A stretch of 55,194 nucleotides of DNA from Bacillota bacterium (GCA_023415915.1 JAEZIZ010000085.1:1-55194), one strand, 5' to 3'; positions 30,807 to 40,399 are shown, counted from the stretch's first letter. Program-made: numbers and translations. Notes: generated from the sequence alone by a model not told the origin.

Positions 30807-31748
30807 TCATGACTTGGCAAGCATAGCCGCTCCAATAAGCCCGGCGTCGTTTCCGGACCTAGCGAGTTTTATATCGGCGTACTTTTGGTTTTCGAATATG
30901 CCTTTTCCTTCGCTTGCCTTTCTTATCTTATCGAGCAGGAAATCGCCCGCACCCGACAGCCCGCCTCCTATAGCTATTACGTCGGGGTCAAGCACATTGA
31001 TTATCGTACATATGCCCATAGCAAGATACTCTACGTATTCGTCCACGATGCTTAAAGCCACGTAATCGCCGTTTTTGGCGCAGTCCATTATCATCTCGGC
31101 AGTTACTTTTGTGTAATCGCCGCCCGTTAAGTGGTGAAGCATGCTTTCGGGTCGGTCTATAACGCAGCGGCGGCCTGCGCGCACTAAAGCGCCTGCCGAC
31201 GTATACACTTCAAGGCAGCCTTTGTTGCCGCACGTGCACTGCAGTCCGTCCCGGACTATGGCCATGTGCCCTATTTCGGTGCCAAGGCCATGAGCTCCGT
31301 TGAATACCTTGCCGTCCATCACTACGCCGCCGCCGACGCCCGTGCCCAGCGTAATCAGCACTCCCACGCGGCAGCCCGCCAGCGTGCCCAGGTGATATTC
31401 ATACAGCGCCGCCACCGTCGCGTCGTTGTCAACAACGACGGGTATATTAAGGTGCTTATTGAATTCGTCGCACAGCGGCACATTAAGCCAATATGTGTTG
31501 TGCACTATAACGGTGCCGTCCTTTAAGCTGACGCCGGGTATGCCTATGCCTACGCTTTTTATTTCGCCTATGCTTATGCCGTTTTCTTTAGCGAGGCCGG
31601 ACACCGCGCCCGCCATGTCCTTGATAACTGCCTGATAGCCTCTGCCCGGATTTGTGGGCACGCTTGTTTTGCAGACAAGAGAAAAATCTTCCCTTACAAG
31701 CCCCGCTTTAATATACGTTCCCCCAAGGTCAATGCCGGCAAGATACAT
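30807..31748 (-). CDS. ROK family sugar kinase (glucokinase-like)
   Basis: 313 residues. The N-terminal phosphate loop is GIDLGGTYIKAGLV, and LGTGVGGGVVMDGKV and EIGHMAIV form the sugar site. The zinc motif CTCGNKGCLEVYTS (CxCGxxGCxE) is complete. No DNA-binding domain is present, so it is an enzyme rather than a NagC-type repressor. Glucose is the likeliest substrate, but N-acetylmannosamine or other hexoses cannot be excluded. It follows hprK by 6 nt. Confidence 0.9.
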   Translation of the reverse strand: MYLAGIDLGGTYIKAGLVREDFSLVCKTSVPTNPGRGYQAVIKDMAGAVSGLAKENGISIGEIKSVGIGIPGVSLKDGTVIVHNTYWLNVPLCDEFNKHLNIPVVVDNDATVAALYEYHLGTLAGCRVGVLITLGTGVGGGVVMDGKVFNGAHGLGTEIGHMAIVRDGLQCTCGNKGCLEVYTSAGALVRAGRRCVIDRPESMLHHLTGGDYTKVTAEMIMDCAKNGDYVALSIVDEYVEYLAMGICTIINVLDPDVIAIGGGLSGAGDFLLDKIRKASEGKGIFENQKYADIKLARSGNDAGLIGAAMLAKS

Positions 31749-31754
31749 GGCTTT

Positions 31755-32693
31755 TCACTCCTCTTTCTTTGTGTAATTAGGCGATATTATGCCCAGCAGC
31801 TTGCTGTCCAGCTGTTCCGCGGTTATCTGCCCCATAGTTTTGAGCCTGAAATTCATCGCGGCTACCTCTATGATTATTGCAAGGTTTCTGCCGGGGCGTA
31901 CTGGTATCGTTATCGTTGGTATCTGCACGCCTAGCAACGTTATATATTCATTCGTTATGCCGAGCCTGTCGATATTCGTGACGTCTCCCGGCTCAAGCTT
32001 GACCGCAAAATCTATCGTCTCTTCCGTGAGCACTGCGCCTATTCCGTACAATGTGCGCACGTCTATTATTCCAAGCCCCCTTATCTCCATCATATGGCGT
32101 ATTACATCGGGAGCCTGTCCTACAAGCTGGTTGTCGGAGATCTTTGTTATCTCGACGACGTCGTCCGCCACGAGCCGGTGGCCGCGCTTAACGAGCTCGA
32201 GCGAGGTCTCGCTTTTGCCTACGCCCGAATCTCCCAGCAACAGTATGCCCACGCCGTAAACGTCCATAAGACCTGCGTGCCTTGTGATGCTGGGGGAGAG
32301 CACTTTATCCAGATACACCGTAGTCTTATGGCTTAATTTGGTGGTAGTAAGCCCGGACATCAATACCGGTGTGTTGTATTTCTTTGCTGCTTCAAGCATT
32401 TCGGGCGGCGGCGTCAGATTGCGCCCTATAAGCACACAAGGCACCTTGCTTGCAAAATACTTGTCGAGCCGTTCTCTTTTAAGCTCAGGGTCGAGATTCT
32501 GCAGATATGTCATCTCCACCATGCCGAAAAGCTGTATGCGGTTGACGGCGAAGTATTCAAAAAACCCGGCCATTTGCAGCCCCGGACGGTTCAAGTCCGA
32601 CGTATCGACATATATGTCCTCGACGTCGCCCTTATAAAGTATGCTTAAATTCAGGTCTTTCGCAAGTTTGCCTATATTCAGTTTAGTTTTCAA
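31755..32693 (-). CDS. hprK: HPr kinase/phosphorylase
   Basis: 312 residues. It phosphorylates or dephosphorylates Ser46 of HPr, the key switch of carbon catabolite repression in Firmicutes. The Walker A motif is GDSGVGKSETSLELVKRGHRLVADD. The C-terminal signature is MEIRGLGIIDVRTLYGIGAV. The N-terminal regulatory domain is complete. The HPr gene is not in the window. It lies 2 nt after the Cof phosphatase gene and 6 nt before the ROK kinase gene, so sugar phosphorylation and CCR control are co-transcribed. Confidence 0.96.
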   Translation of the reverse strand: MKTKLNIGKLAKDLNLSILYKGDVEDIYVDTSDLNRPGLQMAGFFEYFAVNRIQLFGMVEMTYLQNLDPELKRERLDKYFASKVPCVLIGRNLTPPPEMLEAAKKYNTPVLMSGLTTTKLSHKTTVYLDKVLSPSITRHAGLMDVYGVGILLLGDSGVGKSETSLELVKRGHRLVADDVVEITKISDNQLVGQAPDVIRHMMEIRGLGIIDVRTLYGIGAVLTEETIDFAVKLEPGDVTNIDRLGITNEYITLLGVQIPTITIPVRPGRNLAIIIEVAAMNFRLKTMGQITAEQLDSKLLGIISPNYTKKEE

Positions 32694-32695
32694 GG

Positions 32696-33487
32696 CTATG
32701 CCTCCAGTATATATTTATATATAACATCAGCTACGCCGCCTTCGTCGTTGGATGCGCAGACTATGTCGGCGGCCTGCTTTGCCTCGTCGTCTCCGTTTTC
32801 TACCACCACGCCCAGACCTGCATATTTTAGCATGGGTATGTCTATCTCGGTATCGCCAATCGCGATTATCTCATTCCGTTTAACGCCGTAGTGGTTTGCC
32901 ACATATTCAAGCGCGCTGCCTTTGTTTACCCCCGCGTCCTGAAATTCAAGAAACGTTGGGAACGAACGCACTATGGTAAGCTGCGGGAACACCTTTTCAA
33001 CATCTTCCCGGGCATCGAGCAGTATGTCTTCTCTCGCATAGTACAGCACTTTAGGCGTTATCAGCTCTCGCTCCAAAAGATCCGGCACGACTATGCCTGT
33101 ATAGCCGGCGCGCTGCTCGTAAGCGTCGGTAAAGCTGTTTCTCTCACGAAAAACGATGTCCCCGTTTATATATACGTTTGCGTGTATACCTCTGCTGTAT
33201 GCGAATTCCAGCAGCTGTTTTACGATTTTCGGGTCAAGGTTTTTCGTATATAAAGCGTTGCCCGCTCCGTCAAAAATTTCCGCGCCGCCCGTTGTTATGA
33301 GAAGCGAATCAAGCCCCAAGTCGTCATAATATCTTTGAGCGCCCTTTTGCGTCCTGCCCGTGCAAAGCACTACGATAATGCCTTTAGCTACAGCTTTTTC
33401 AATAGCAGCCCTTGCTCTATCGTTTATTCTTCTGTCGTGCGTAAGCAGCGTATCGTCCAGGTCTATAGCCACCAGTTTGTATGTCAT
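32696..33487 (-). CDS. HAD-superfamily Cof-type phosphatase
   Basis: 263 residues. Motif I is AIDLDDTLL, motif II is LCTGR, the conserved Lys is in the NKGSALEYVA segment, and motif IV is AIGDTEIDIPML. The C2-type cap places it in the Cof/YidA group, which dephosphorylates sugar phosphates and flavin or pyridoxal phosphates. ATG 33487 is preferred, with AGGGAGA upstream, over the earlier frame start at 33505. It is the first gene of the hprK operon; a TTTTCA-N17-TATAAT pair upstream on the minus strand is its likely promoter. Confidence 0.9.
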   Translation of the reverse strand: MTYKLVAIDLDDTLLTHDRRINDRARAAIEKAVAKGIIVVLCTGRTQKGAQRYYDDLGLDSLLITTGGAEIFDGAGNALYTKNLDPKIVKQLLEFAYSRGIHANVYINGDIVFRERNSFTDAYEQRAGYTGIVVPDLLERELITPKVLYYAREDILLDAREDVEKVFPQLTIVRSFPTFLEFQDAGVNKGSALEYVANHYGVKRNEIIAIGDTEIDIPMLKYAGLGVVVENGDDEAKQAADIVCASNDEGGVADVIYKYILEA

Positions 33488-33755
33488 TAATTTCTCCCTG
33501 TGCAAAGATGTCTTAAGTTATTATACAATTATGCATAAGATTTGAAAACACAAAAAAATGAACGGGCGTATAATATGGCTAAAAAGTACAAATAAAACTG
33601 CATAAAACTACATGATATGGGCATGCGAAGGCTGTTTTTTTGTTGCAATATACGACAATGCTATGTACAAAATATTACGAAACTGTTATACTGGTTGTAC
33701 CCTATTTACGCATACGCCCCGTGAACAAGGCTTTTGGGACGGACAGCCTCTTAAT

Positions 33756-33797
33756 ATGGGGTCCCCAGCAAGTCGTGAGGCTTGATGGGGTGTATTA
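33756..33797 (+). repeat. GGGGTCCCC hairpin repeat, copy 6
   Basis: CCCCAGCAAG (33763-33772) with CTTGATGGGG (33781-33790), one mismatch. It lies 40 nt upstream of the dacA start, probably in its leader. Confidence 0.8.
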
Positions 33798-33837
33798 TAT
33801 CGGGGCTATAAACAAGTCATTTGAGAGGATGTATAAG

Positions 33838-35256
33838 TTGAAAAAGGTTACATCTGTTTGTTTGGTTTTATTTTTAGTGCTCGGTATGTTTGCGGGCACG
33901 GCTCTGGCGGCTGCGCCAGCTTATACCGGGGAAATTAATCCGGATATTGCCGTAATGCTTATAGACGCGGATTCGGGCAGAGTATTGCACGAGCAAAGGG
34001 CCGACGAGCAAGTCAAGCCTGCAAGCACTACGAAGATACTCACAACAATAGTTGCGCTTGAGAACTCATCGCTGACTGAAGAGGTTATTGTTCCGCCCGA
34101 AGGCGATTGGACGCCAAAGATCAGCATGGGATATTCTCTTCTTAAAATTAAAAAAGATGAAAAGATAACAATGAAGGATCTGTTATATGGCATGATGCTC
34201 GTCTCGGGAGACGATGCGGCCTGTGCCATTGCCGTGCATGTCGGGCAAAAAACCGACCCGCAAAATCCTATGACCGCTTTTATGAACATGATGAACGCAA
34301 AAGCACAGGAAATAGGGATGACTTCAAGCGCGTTTAAAAATCCCGGCGGCGTGGAGGAAGAAGGCCACTATGTCACTGCGAGAGATATGTCAAAACTCGC
34401 GGTATATGCGATGAAAAGCCCTGATTTCAAGGAAATGGTAAAAACATTCAGCTATGATATGGCGGCGACAAACAAGCATCCGGCGCAGACCATCGAGAAC
34501 ACAAACGTGCTGCTTGATGCTGAAGATACAAGCTATTATCAATACGCGACCGGTATTAAGACAGGGTCAACAAGAGCCGCGGGCGGGTGCCTTGTCGCAT
34601 CAGCGACCAAGAATGGCATGAATCTAATCTGCCTCATTTTCAACGACCAGACAAAAGACCGTTCCGACCGCTGGAAAATAGCAAAAGGCCTCTTTGAATG
34701 GGGGTTCGAGAATTATACCACGATAGACGTCGCGCCGTATCTCGAAGCCGCCGGCCCTGTGCAGGTGGAGGTAGAGAATTACTCGGCCGAGGATTCGGGA
34801 AAGGGCATGCTTGAATTTAAAAAGCCGGAGGCGGGAACGACATACGTAACGCTGGAAAAGGCAACGGCCAACGGCCTTACAAACGGCACGGATAAGCTTG
34901 TGGCGACTCCCACGTTTAACGCGGAACTTCCGCTTCAGGCGCCCATTAAAAAAGACGACGTGCTCGGCACTGTTACCTACAGCAGCGAGGCTACGGGAGA
35001 GGCAGTATGTACTCTGGACCTTATTGCCTCAAGGGATATTGCCGAGGCGGGAACTATAAGCGGCGAGACGGCGGTAACAACGCTGCCGCCTACGCCTGCC
35101 AAAAAAGACCCCGGGCAGGGCAGCGGCTCGGTGTGGTACTGGCTTATAATTCCGATAGGGCTTATAGTGTTCCTTATCGTACGGCTGATAACTACGCGAA
35201 GGAGCAAGCGGTTTAAAAAGCGCACAAGGCCGCACTACAGCTACAGGATAAAATAG
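33838..35256 (+). CDS. D-alanyl-D-alanine carboxypeptidase (DacF/PBP5-like)
   Basis: About 472 residues. An N-terminal signal peptide ends ALA-A and a C-terminal membrane helix (WYWLIIPIGLIVFLIVRLI) anchors it. The catalytic SxxK is ASTTK (about residue 55), KTG is in GIKTGSTRAAGG. The SxN position reads LVSGDD, with Asp in place of Asn. It trims the terminal D-Ala of peptidoglycan stem peptides. TTG 33838 is favoured because GAGAGGA is nine nt upstream; ATG 33829 is too close to it, and the long 5' extension to 33640 crosses the hairpin repeat and is unlikely to be translated. Confidence 0.9.
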   Translation: MKKVTSVCLVLFLVLGMFAGTALAAAPAYTGEINPDIAVMLIDADSGRVLHEQRADEQVKPASTTKILTTIVALENSSLTEEVIVPPEGDWTPKISMGYSLLKIKKDEKITMKDLLYGMMLVSGDDAACAIAVHVGQKTDPQNPMTAFMNMMNAKAQEIGMTSSAFKNPGGVEEEGHYVTARDMSKLAVYAMKSPDFKEMVKTFSYDMAATNKHPAQTIENTNVLLDAEDTSYYQYATGIKTGSTRAAGGCLVASATKNGMNLICLIFNDQTKDRSDRWKIAKGLFEWGFENYTTIDVAPYLEAAGPVQVEVENYSAEDSGKGMLEFKKPEAGTTYVTLEKATANGLTNGTDKLVATPTFNAELPLQAPIKKDDVLGTVTYSSEATGEAVCTLDLIASRDIAEAGTISGETAVTTLPPTPAKKDPGQGSGSVWYWLIIPIGLIVFLIVRLITTRRSKRFKKRTRPHYSYRIK

Positions 35257-35261
35257 CATAT

Positions 35262-35288
35262 AAAAAACTCCCATCCGGGAGTTTTTTA
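35262..35288. terminator. Bidirectional terminator between dacA-like gene and gyrA
   Basis: AAAAAACTCCC-ATCC-GGGAGTTTTTT serves both convergent genes. Confidence 0.9.
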
Positions 35289-35297
35289 TCGTTTATG

Positions 35298-37730
35298 CTA
35301 TGATATGAACGATTTGTACGCGGATACGACGTAATCGCCGAGCACTGCCATCACGGCGGGGCTCCCTTTTGAAGTCCTTACCGAGCGCTCCATCTGTTCT
35401 GTGGAAAGGTCGAAAGTCTGGCCGGATTTAAGCACGACCGCTATGCTGCACGGCTCGGAAACCGGGAACGCCGCTGCTATGTAAGTGCCTGTCGCGCCGT
35501 TTTTCTGCATCGCCATGGTGATTACGCCTTTGCCGCCCCTGCGCTGCGTTTCGAAATTATATACGCGAGTCAGCTTGGCGTATCCAAGCTCGGTGAATAT
35601 AGCGATATCGTCCTGCTCGTTTATCGGCGAGGCCATAACGACGCTGTCTCCCTTGCCAAGCGTGATGCCCTTAACGCCCTTTGCCGACCGCCCCATTGCA
35701 GAAACGTCGGTGGAGGAAAAGCGTATGGCCATACCCGCCTTTGAAACTACAAGCCAGTCGCTTTCGCCTTGCAGAAGATTAACGGAAACAATGCTGTCTC
35801 CCTCCGCAAGCCCACACGCTACTATCTTTTTGTTGCGTACGTCGTATTCTGAAAGCGCCGTTCTCTTGATAAGCCCGTTTTTTGTCGCGAAATACACGTC
35901 GCCTTTTGAGTAATCGTCCACAGAAAATATGCCGACAATGCTTTCCTTTGTGTTGATGCCGGCAAGTATGGCACCTAAAGGCTTGCCCTTGTCTCTTGGC
36001 TTGCATTCGGGTATATCCTGCGCGGGCAGCGAATACAGGTTGCCAAGATTGGTAAAAATCTGTACGCGCCTGTCGGTAGAGGAAGGCACTATGCACCTTA
36101 ATGGGTCGCCCTCGGCCACGGCCTGCGCGGATTTCTGGTACGACTTCTGGTTCACACGCTTTAAGAAGTCGTTTTGCGTAAGCATTATTACGCATTCCTC
36201 TACGGATTTATACTCTTGCTCGTTTATCTCTATCTTATGGTCGGCTTCCAGTATCGTAGTCCTGCGAGCGTCGCCGTACTTGTCCTTAATCTCCGTAAGC
36301 TCGTGTATTATGACTTTAAGCAGCTTCTGCTCGGACGCAAGTATAGCTTCCAGCCTCGCTATCGTCTCGAGAATAAACTCATATTCTTTTTGCAGCGCTT
36401 CAATTTCCAGCGCGGTAAGGCGGGCAAGCCGCATATCGAGTATAGCCTGCGCCTGTATCTGCGTGAGTCCGAAGCGCGCCATGAGTTTTGCGCCCGCCTC
36501 CTTGGGAGAAGACGAGCCCTTGATTATGCGTATTACCTCGTCTATGTTCTGTACCGCTATTATGAGGCCTTTTAATATGTGCTCGCGCTGCTTTGCGCGC
36601 TCCAAGTCGAACTTTGTGCGGCGCGTAACGACGTCCTTCTGGAACGCTATATAGTGGTCTATTATGCTTAACAGCGAGAGCTGCTTCGGCTGGCCGTCCG
36701 CTATACAAACCATGTTTATGCCAAAAGTGGTCTGCATATCGGAATACTTGTAAAGGCAGTTAAGTATCTTCTTGGGATCGTAGTCTTTGCGCACCTCTAT
36801 TACCGCGCGTATGCCCGTGCGGTCCGACTCGTCGCGTATGTCGGAGACGCCCGCGAACATCTCCTTTTTCTGCTCGGTTATCTGCAGTATCTTCTCAAGC
36901 ATAGCGGCCTTGTTTATCTGGTACGGCATCTCGGTGATTACTATCTTCGTCTTGCCGTTGGCACCCTTTTCTATGCTCGTTTTGGCGCGCAGCGTTATCT
37001 TTCCGCGGCCCGTTTCATACGCCGTTCTCAATTCCTCAAGGTTGAGCATGTAGCCGCCGGTGGGGAAGTCCGGCCCTTTTATGTGCTCCATAAGCTCGTC
37101 GAGCGTAAGCCGCGGATTCCTGATGCGCGCGATTACTCCGTCGATCACTTCGCCTAAGTTGTGCGGCGGTATGTTAGTGGCGAGGCCGACCGCAATGCCC
37201 GAAGCGCCGTTGACGAGAAGGTTGGGAAAGCGCGCGGGCAGCATATCGGGCTCTTTCAATGTGTCGTCGAAGTTGAAAGAAAACCTTACGGTGTCCTTCT
37301 GTATATGCGCGAGCATTTCCATAGCTATGGGAGAGAGCCGCGCTTCGGTATAGCGCATGGCCGCGGCGGAATCGCCGTCCATGCTGCCGAAGTTTCCGTG
37401 CCCCGAAACTAGCGGCGCCCTCATCACAAAATCCTGCGCCATGCGCACCATCGCGTCGTATACGGCAGTGTCGCCGTGCGGGTGGTATTTGCCTAAAGTA
37501 TCGCCCACTATCCTTGCGGATTTCCTGTGCGGCTTGTCGGGCGTAAGCCCCAACTCAAGCATTGTATAGAGTATCCTGCGCTGTACGGGCTTTAAACCGT
37601 CTTCTACGCGCGGCAATGCCCTGTCCATGATTACGTATTCCGCAAACGGTATCATGGAATCGTGCATCATATCGCTCATCGAGACGGGAGTAATTTCGCT
37701 GTTATCAACTTCAAACTTGTTACTGGGCAC
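35298..37730 (-). CDS. gyrA: DNA gyrase/topoisomerase IV subunit A
   Basis: 810 residues. The breakage-reunion domain has the catalytic AAMRYTEARLS (Tyr) and the quinolone region GKYHPHGDTAVYDA, with Thr and Asp at the usual resistance positions (83 and 87 in E. coli numbering), which is a normal wild-type state in many Gram-positives. The C-terminal beta-pinwheel has a canonical GyrA box QRRGGKG, but near residue 730, in a late blade. The first blade, where it normally lies, has QKSYQKS instead. GTG start, overlapping gyrB by 11 nt. It could be either the main gyrase or a second type II enzyme; the GyrA box favours gyrase. Confidence 0.85.
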   Translation of the reverse strand: MPSNKFEVDNSEITPVSMSDMMHDSMIPFAEYVIMDRALPRVEDGLKPVQRRILYTMLELGLTPDKPHRKSARIVGDTLGKYHPHGDTAVYDAMVRMAQDFVMRAPLVSGHGNFGSMDGDSAAAMRYTEARLSPIAMEMLAHIQKDTVRFSFNFDDTLKEPDMLPARFPNLLVNGASGIAVGLATNIPPHNLGEVIDGVIARIRNPRLTLDELMEHIKGPDFPTGGYMLNLEELRTAYETGRGKITLRAKTSIEKGANGKTKIVITEMPYQINKAAMLEKILQITEQKKEMFAGVSDIRDESDRTGIRAVIEVRKDYDPKKILNCLYKYSDMQTTFGINMVCIADGQPKQLSLLSIIDHYIAFQKDVVTRRTKFDLERAKQREHILKGLIIAVQNIDEVIRIIKGSSSPKEAGAKLMARFGLTQIQAQAILDMRLARLTALEIEALQKEYEFILETIARLEAILASEQKLLKVIIHELTEIKDKYGDARRTTILEADHKIEINEQEYKSVEECVIMLTQNDFLKRVNQKSYQKSAQAVAEGDPLRCIVPSSTDRRVQIFTNLGNLYSLPAQDIPECKPRDKGKPLGAILAGINTKESIVGIFSVDDYSKGDVYFATKNGLIKRTALSEYDVRNKKIVACGLAEGDSIVSVNLLQGESDWLVVSKAGMAIRFSSTDVSAMGRSAKGVKGITLGKGDSVVMASPINEQDDIAIFTELGYAKLTRVYNFETQRRGGKGVITMAMQKNGATGTYIAAAFPVSEPCSIAVVLKSGQTFDLSTEQMERSVRTSKGSPAVMAVLGDYVVSAYKSFIS

Positions 37731-39690
37731 TTTCCATCACCTTCTCTTTAAAAAAGCTGTCCTCTTTGTTGAAATTCGCATGCTCGGATATATAGAGCTT
37801 CCTCGGTTCCGGCTTGTCGCCCATTAAAAGCGTAACCAGACGCTCTGCTTCCGCAAGGTCGTCCAGCTCCACGCGGTAAAGCTTTCTTGTCGCGGGGTTC
37901 ATCGTAGTCTCCCAGAGCTGCTCGGGGTTCATCTCTCCCAAGCCCTTGTAGCGCTGTACATTGGCGTCCTTGCCCAACGCCTCCTGCGCGGCTTTTAGCT
38001 CGGCGTCCGTGTACGCGTATATGGTTTTTGTGCCCTTGTATACCCTGTAAAGCGGAGGCCTGCCTATAAAGATATGCCCCGACGTCAGCAGATCCCGGAA
38101 ATAGCGGTAAAAGAACGTCAGCAGTATGGCGCGTATGTGGGCGCCGTCCTGGTCCGCGTCCGCGAGTATTATTATCTTGTGGTAGTTAAGCGAACTCTCG
38201 TCGAAAACGCCGTCAAATCCGGTGCCGAGCGCCGTTATTATTGAGCGGAACTCTTCGTTCTCTATGACCTGGTCAAGCCTCTTCTTTTCCACGTTGAGCG
38301 GCTTGCCCCGCAGCGGCAGTATCGCCTGAAAGCGGCGGTCGCGCCCCTGCTTCGCGCTGCCGCCGGCGCTGTCGCCCTCGACTATGAACAGCTCGTTCTT
38401 CGTGGCGTCCCTGCCCGTGCAGCTGGAAAGCTTGCCCACGAGCGGCGCGCCTTCGAGCTTGCTGCGCTGGCGCTCGAGCTTTTTCGCTTTTGTTGCCGCC
38501 TCCCGGGCCTTGGCGGCCTTTATTGCCTTGCCTACCAGCTCGGTTGCCATCGCGGTGTTATTCAGGTCCGCAAGGAACAGCGAAAGCTTTTCCTGAACGA
38601 TGCTCTCCACAACGGTCTTGACTTCGGTGTTGCCGAGCTTTGCCTTGGTCTGGCCCTCAAATTGCGCGTCTTTCATTTTAACGCTTATTACCGCGGATAG
38701 GCCCTCGCGGTAGTCGTCGCCCGCGAGGTTGTCGTCCTTTTCCTTCAGCAGCCCCGCCTCGCGCGCGTACTCGTTCATAACCTTCGTGTGCGCGGTCTTA
38801 AAGCCCACCACGTGCGTTCCGCCGTCGGCAGTCTGTATATTGTTGACGAACGAGAGTATATTCTCGTTGTACGTGTCGTTATACTGAAGGGAAATCTCTA
38901 CCCTTATGTCGCCCTTTTCTCCGTCCAGATATATGGGCGTTTTATGCAGCACTTTCTTGTCTTCGTTGAGATATTGCACAAAGTCGATTATGCCGCCCTG
39001 ATAATCGAACACGGCCTTCTTAGGCTTGCCGTCCTTTTTCTGGCGCTCGTCGGTGAGCGTTATCTTTACGCCCTTTGTGAGGTATGAAAGTACTCTCAAG
39101 TGCGAGGCGACGGTGTCGAAGTTCATCGCTATAGTTTCAAACACCCTGTCGTCAGGCAGAAACGTTATCTTCGTGCCGCGGTTTTTCGTTACGCCCGTTT
39201 CCGCAAGCGGAGAAACCGGCCTGCCGCTCTCAATTCTGCCGTTCTTTAAAAAGCTCTTGAAATTCTGCTCGTATGATTTGCCGTTCCAATAGACTGTGAC
39301 TGAAAGCCAGCGGGAAAGCGCGTTGACCACCGATGCCCCTACGCCGTGCAGGCCGCCCGAGTATGCGTACGCGTCGTTGTTGAACTTGCCTCCCGCATGC
39401 AGCTGCGTGAACACGACCTCGACGCCCGAGACCTTAAGCTCGGGATGGATGCCTACCGGAATGCCTCTGCCGTTGTCTTCTACCGTAACGGAATTGTCTT
39501 CGTGCAGCGTAACGTTTATCTTGTCCGCGAATCCGTTGGCAGCCTCGTCTACCGCATTGTCGACCAACTCCCATAACAAATGATGAAGCCCTTTGGGGCC
39601 GGTGGAGCCAATGTACATGCCGGGGCGCTTGCGCACGGCGTCAAGCCCTTCGAGAACCTGAATGTCGCTTGCGCTGTATTCCTTGGCCAT
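37720..39690 (-). CDS. gyrB: DNA gyrase/topoisomerase IV subunit B
   Basis: 656 residues. The GHKL ATPase part has ELVDNAVDEA, DNGRGIPVGIHPE and GLHGVGASVVNALS. The TOPRIM part has EGDSAGGSAKQGRDR and DADQDGAHIRAIL. The C-terminus YKGLGEMNPEQLWETTMNP binds the A subunit. The length fits both gyrase and topoisomerase IV B subunits. It precedes gyrA in the same transcript, but no dnaA, recF or dnaN adjoin, so this is not the usual origin-proximal gyrase locus. Confidence 0.92.
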   Translation of the reverse strand: MAKEYSASDIQVLEGLDAVRKRPGMYIGSTGPKGLHHLLWELVDNAVDEAANGFADKINVTLHEDNSVTVEDNGRGIPVGIHPELKVSGVEVVFTQLHAGGKFNNDAYAYSGGLHGVGASVVNALSRWLSVTVYWNGKSYEQNFKSFLKNGRIESGRPVSPLAETGVTKNRGTKITFLPDDRVFETIAMNFDTVASHLRVLSYLTKGVKITLTDERQKKDGKPKKAVFDYQGGIIDFVQYLNEDKKVLHKTPIYLDGEKGDIRVEISLQYNDTYNENILSFVNNIQTADGGTHVVGFKTAHTKVMNEYAREAGLLKEKDDNLAGDDYREGLSAVISVKMKDAQFEGQTKAKLGNTEVKTVVESIVQEKLSLFLADLNNTAMATELVGKAIKAAKAREAATKAKKLERQRSKLEGAPLVGKLSSCTGRDATKNELFIVEGDSAGGSAKQGRDRRFQAILPLRGKPLNVEKKRLDQVIENEEFRSIITALGTGFDGVFDESSLNYHKIIILADADQDGAHIRAILLTFFYRYFRDLLTSGHIFIGRPPLYRVYKGTKTIYAYTDAELKAAQEALGKDANVQRYKGLGEMNPEQLWETTMNPATRKLYRVELDDLAEAERLVTLLMGDKPEPRKLYISEHANFNKEDSFFKEKVMESAQ

Positions 39691-39777
39691 ATGTCCTCCC
39701 TTTTCAGCATAACAAAATATGGTGTGTAAAGAAAATCACACACACATTATATATTTCCACATTATTTTTATCAATAC

Positions 39778-40239
39778 TTAAGTGGAACCATTGCCTTTGA
39801 ATTGTATCAGTTTAATGCCTGCTTCCTCAAATATCTTGTGTGAAAAATCGTCAGGATAGGGTTTGGCATAGACGACCCGTTTTATGCCCGCGTTCACTAT
39901 CATCTTTGAGCATATCACGCACGGCTGATGCGTACAATACAGCGTTGCGCCTTCAATACTCACTCCCATTTTCGCGGCCTGTATAATGGCGTTCTGTTCG
40001 GCGTGGATTGCAAAGCAGAGCTCGTGTTGTTTGCCGGAAGGGATATTCAGCTTCTGCCGTAGGCACTCGCCGCGTTCCTTGCAGCTCTTTACGCCTGCCG
40101 GAGCGCCGTTGTAGCCGGTCGTCAATATACGTTTGTTCTTTACTATGATCGCGCCGATATTCCTGTTATCCTTATAGCAGCTGGACCATTTGGATATGGT
40201 TTCGGTGAGATCCATAAAACGCTTGTCCCATTTATCCAT
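39778..40239 (-). CDS. dCMP deaminase, ComEB type
   Basis: About 153 residues. Zinc deaminase motifs are CFAIHAEQNAI (His and catalytic Glu) and PCVICSKMIVNAGI (two Cys). An extra Cys pair lies in the CKERGECLRQKL insert of this family. It converts dCMP to dUMP for thymidylate synthesis, or may be the competence-operon form ComEB; no com genes adjoin. ATG 40239 has AGGGG at a suitable distance; ATG 40245 is an alternative. Confidence 0.9.
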   Translation of the reverse strand: MDKWDKRFMDLTETISKWSSCYKDNRNIGAIIVKNKRILTTGYNGAPAGVKSCKERGECLRQKLNIPSGKQHELCFAIHAEQNAIIQAAKMGVSIEGATLYCTHQPCVICSKMIVNAGIKRVVYAKPYPDDFSHKIFEEAGIKLIQFKGNGST

Positions 40240-40352
40240 ATGCATACCCCTACCCTCGAATTGTGTATCGTATTTAATTCAACGCTAAATAAAAAAAGTC
40301 CTGCCATACTCAGGGAATTATTATTTTTACTGTGAAAAGCATATTGAAAACA

Positions 40353-40370
40353 GCAGAAAGTTTTTTCTGC
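40353..40370. promoter_or_regulatory. Inverted repeat upstream of feoA, site 1
   Basis: GCAGAAA-GTTT-TTTCTGC (40353-40370) is a perfect 7-bp inverted repeat about 95 nt before feoA. It resembles site 2. Confidence 0.45.
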
Positions 40371-40399
40371 ACACTGTCAGCACGTTTGAATATAGTATA

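Noticed and set aside
35298..37730. Thr at the quinolone position of GyrA as acquired resistance
   Set aside because: Thr or Ser at this site is normal in many wild-type Gram-positive enzymes.
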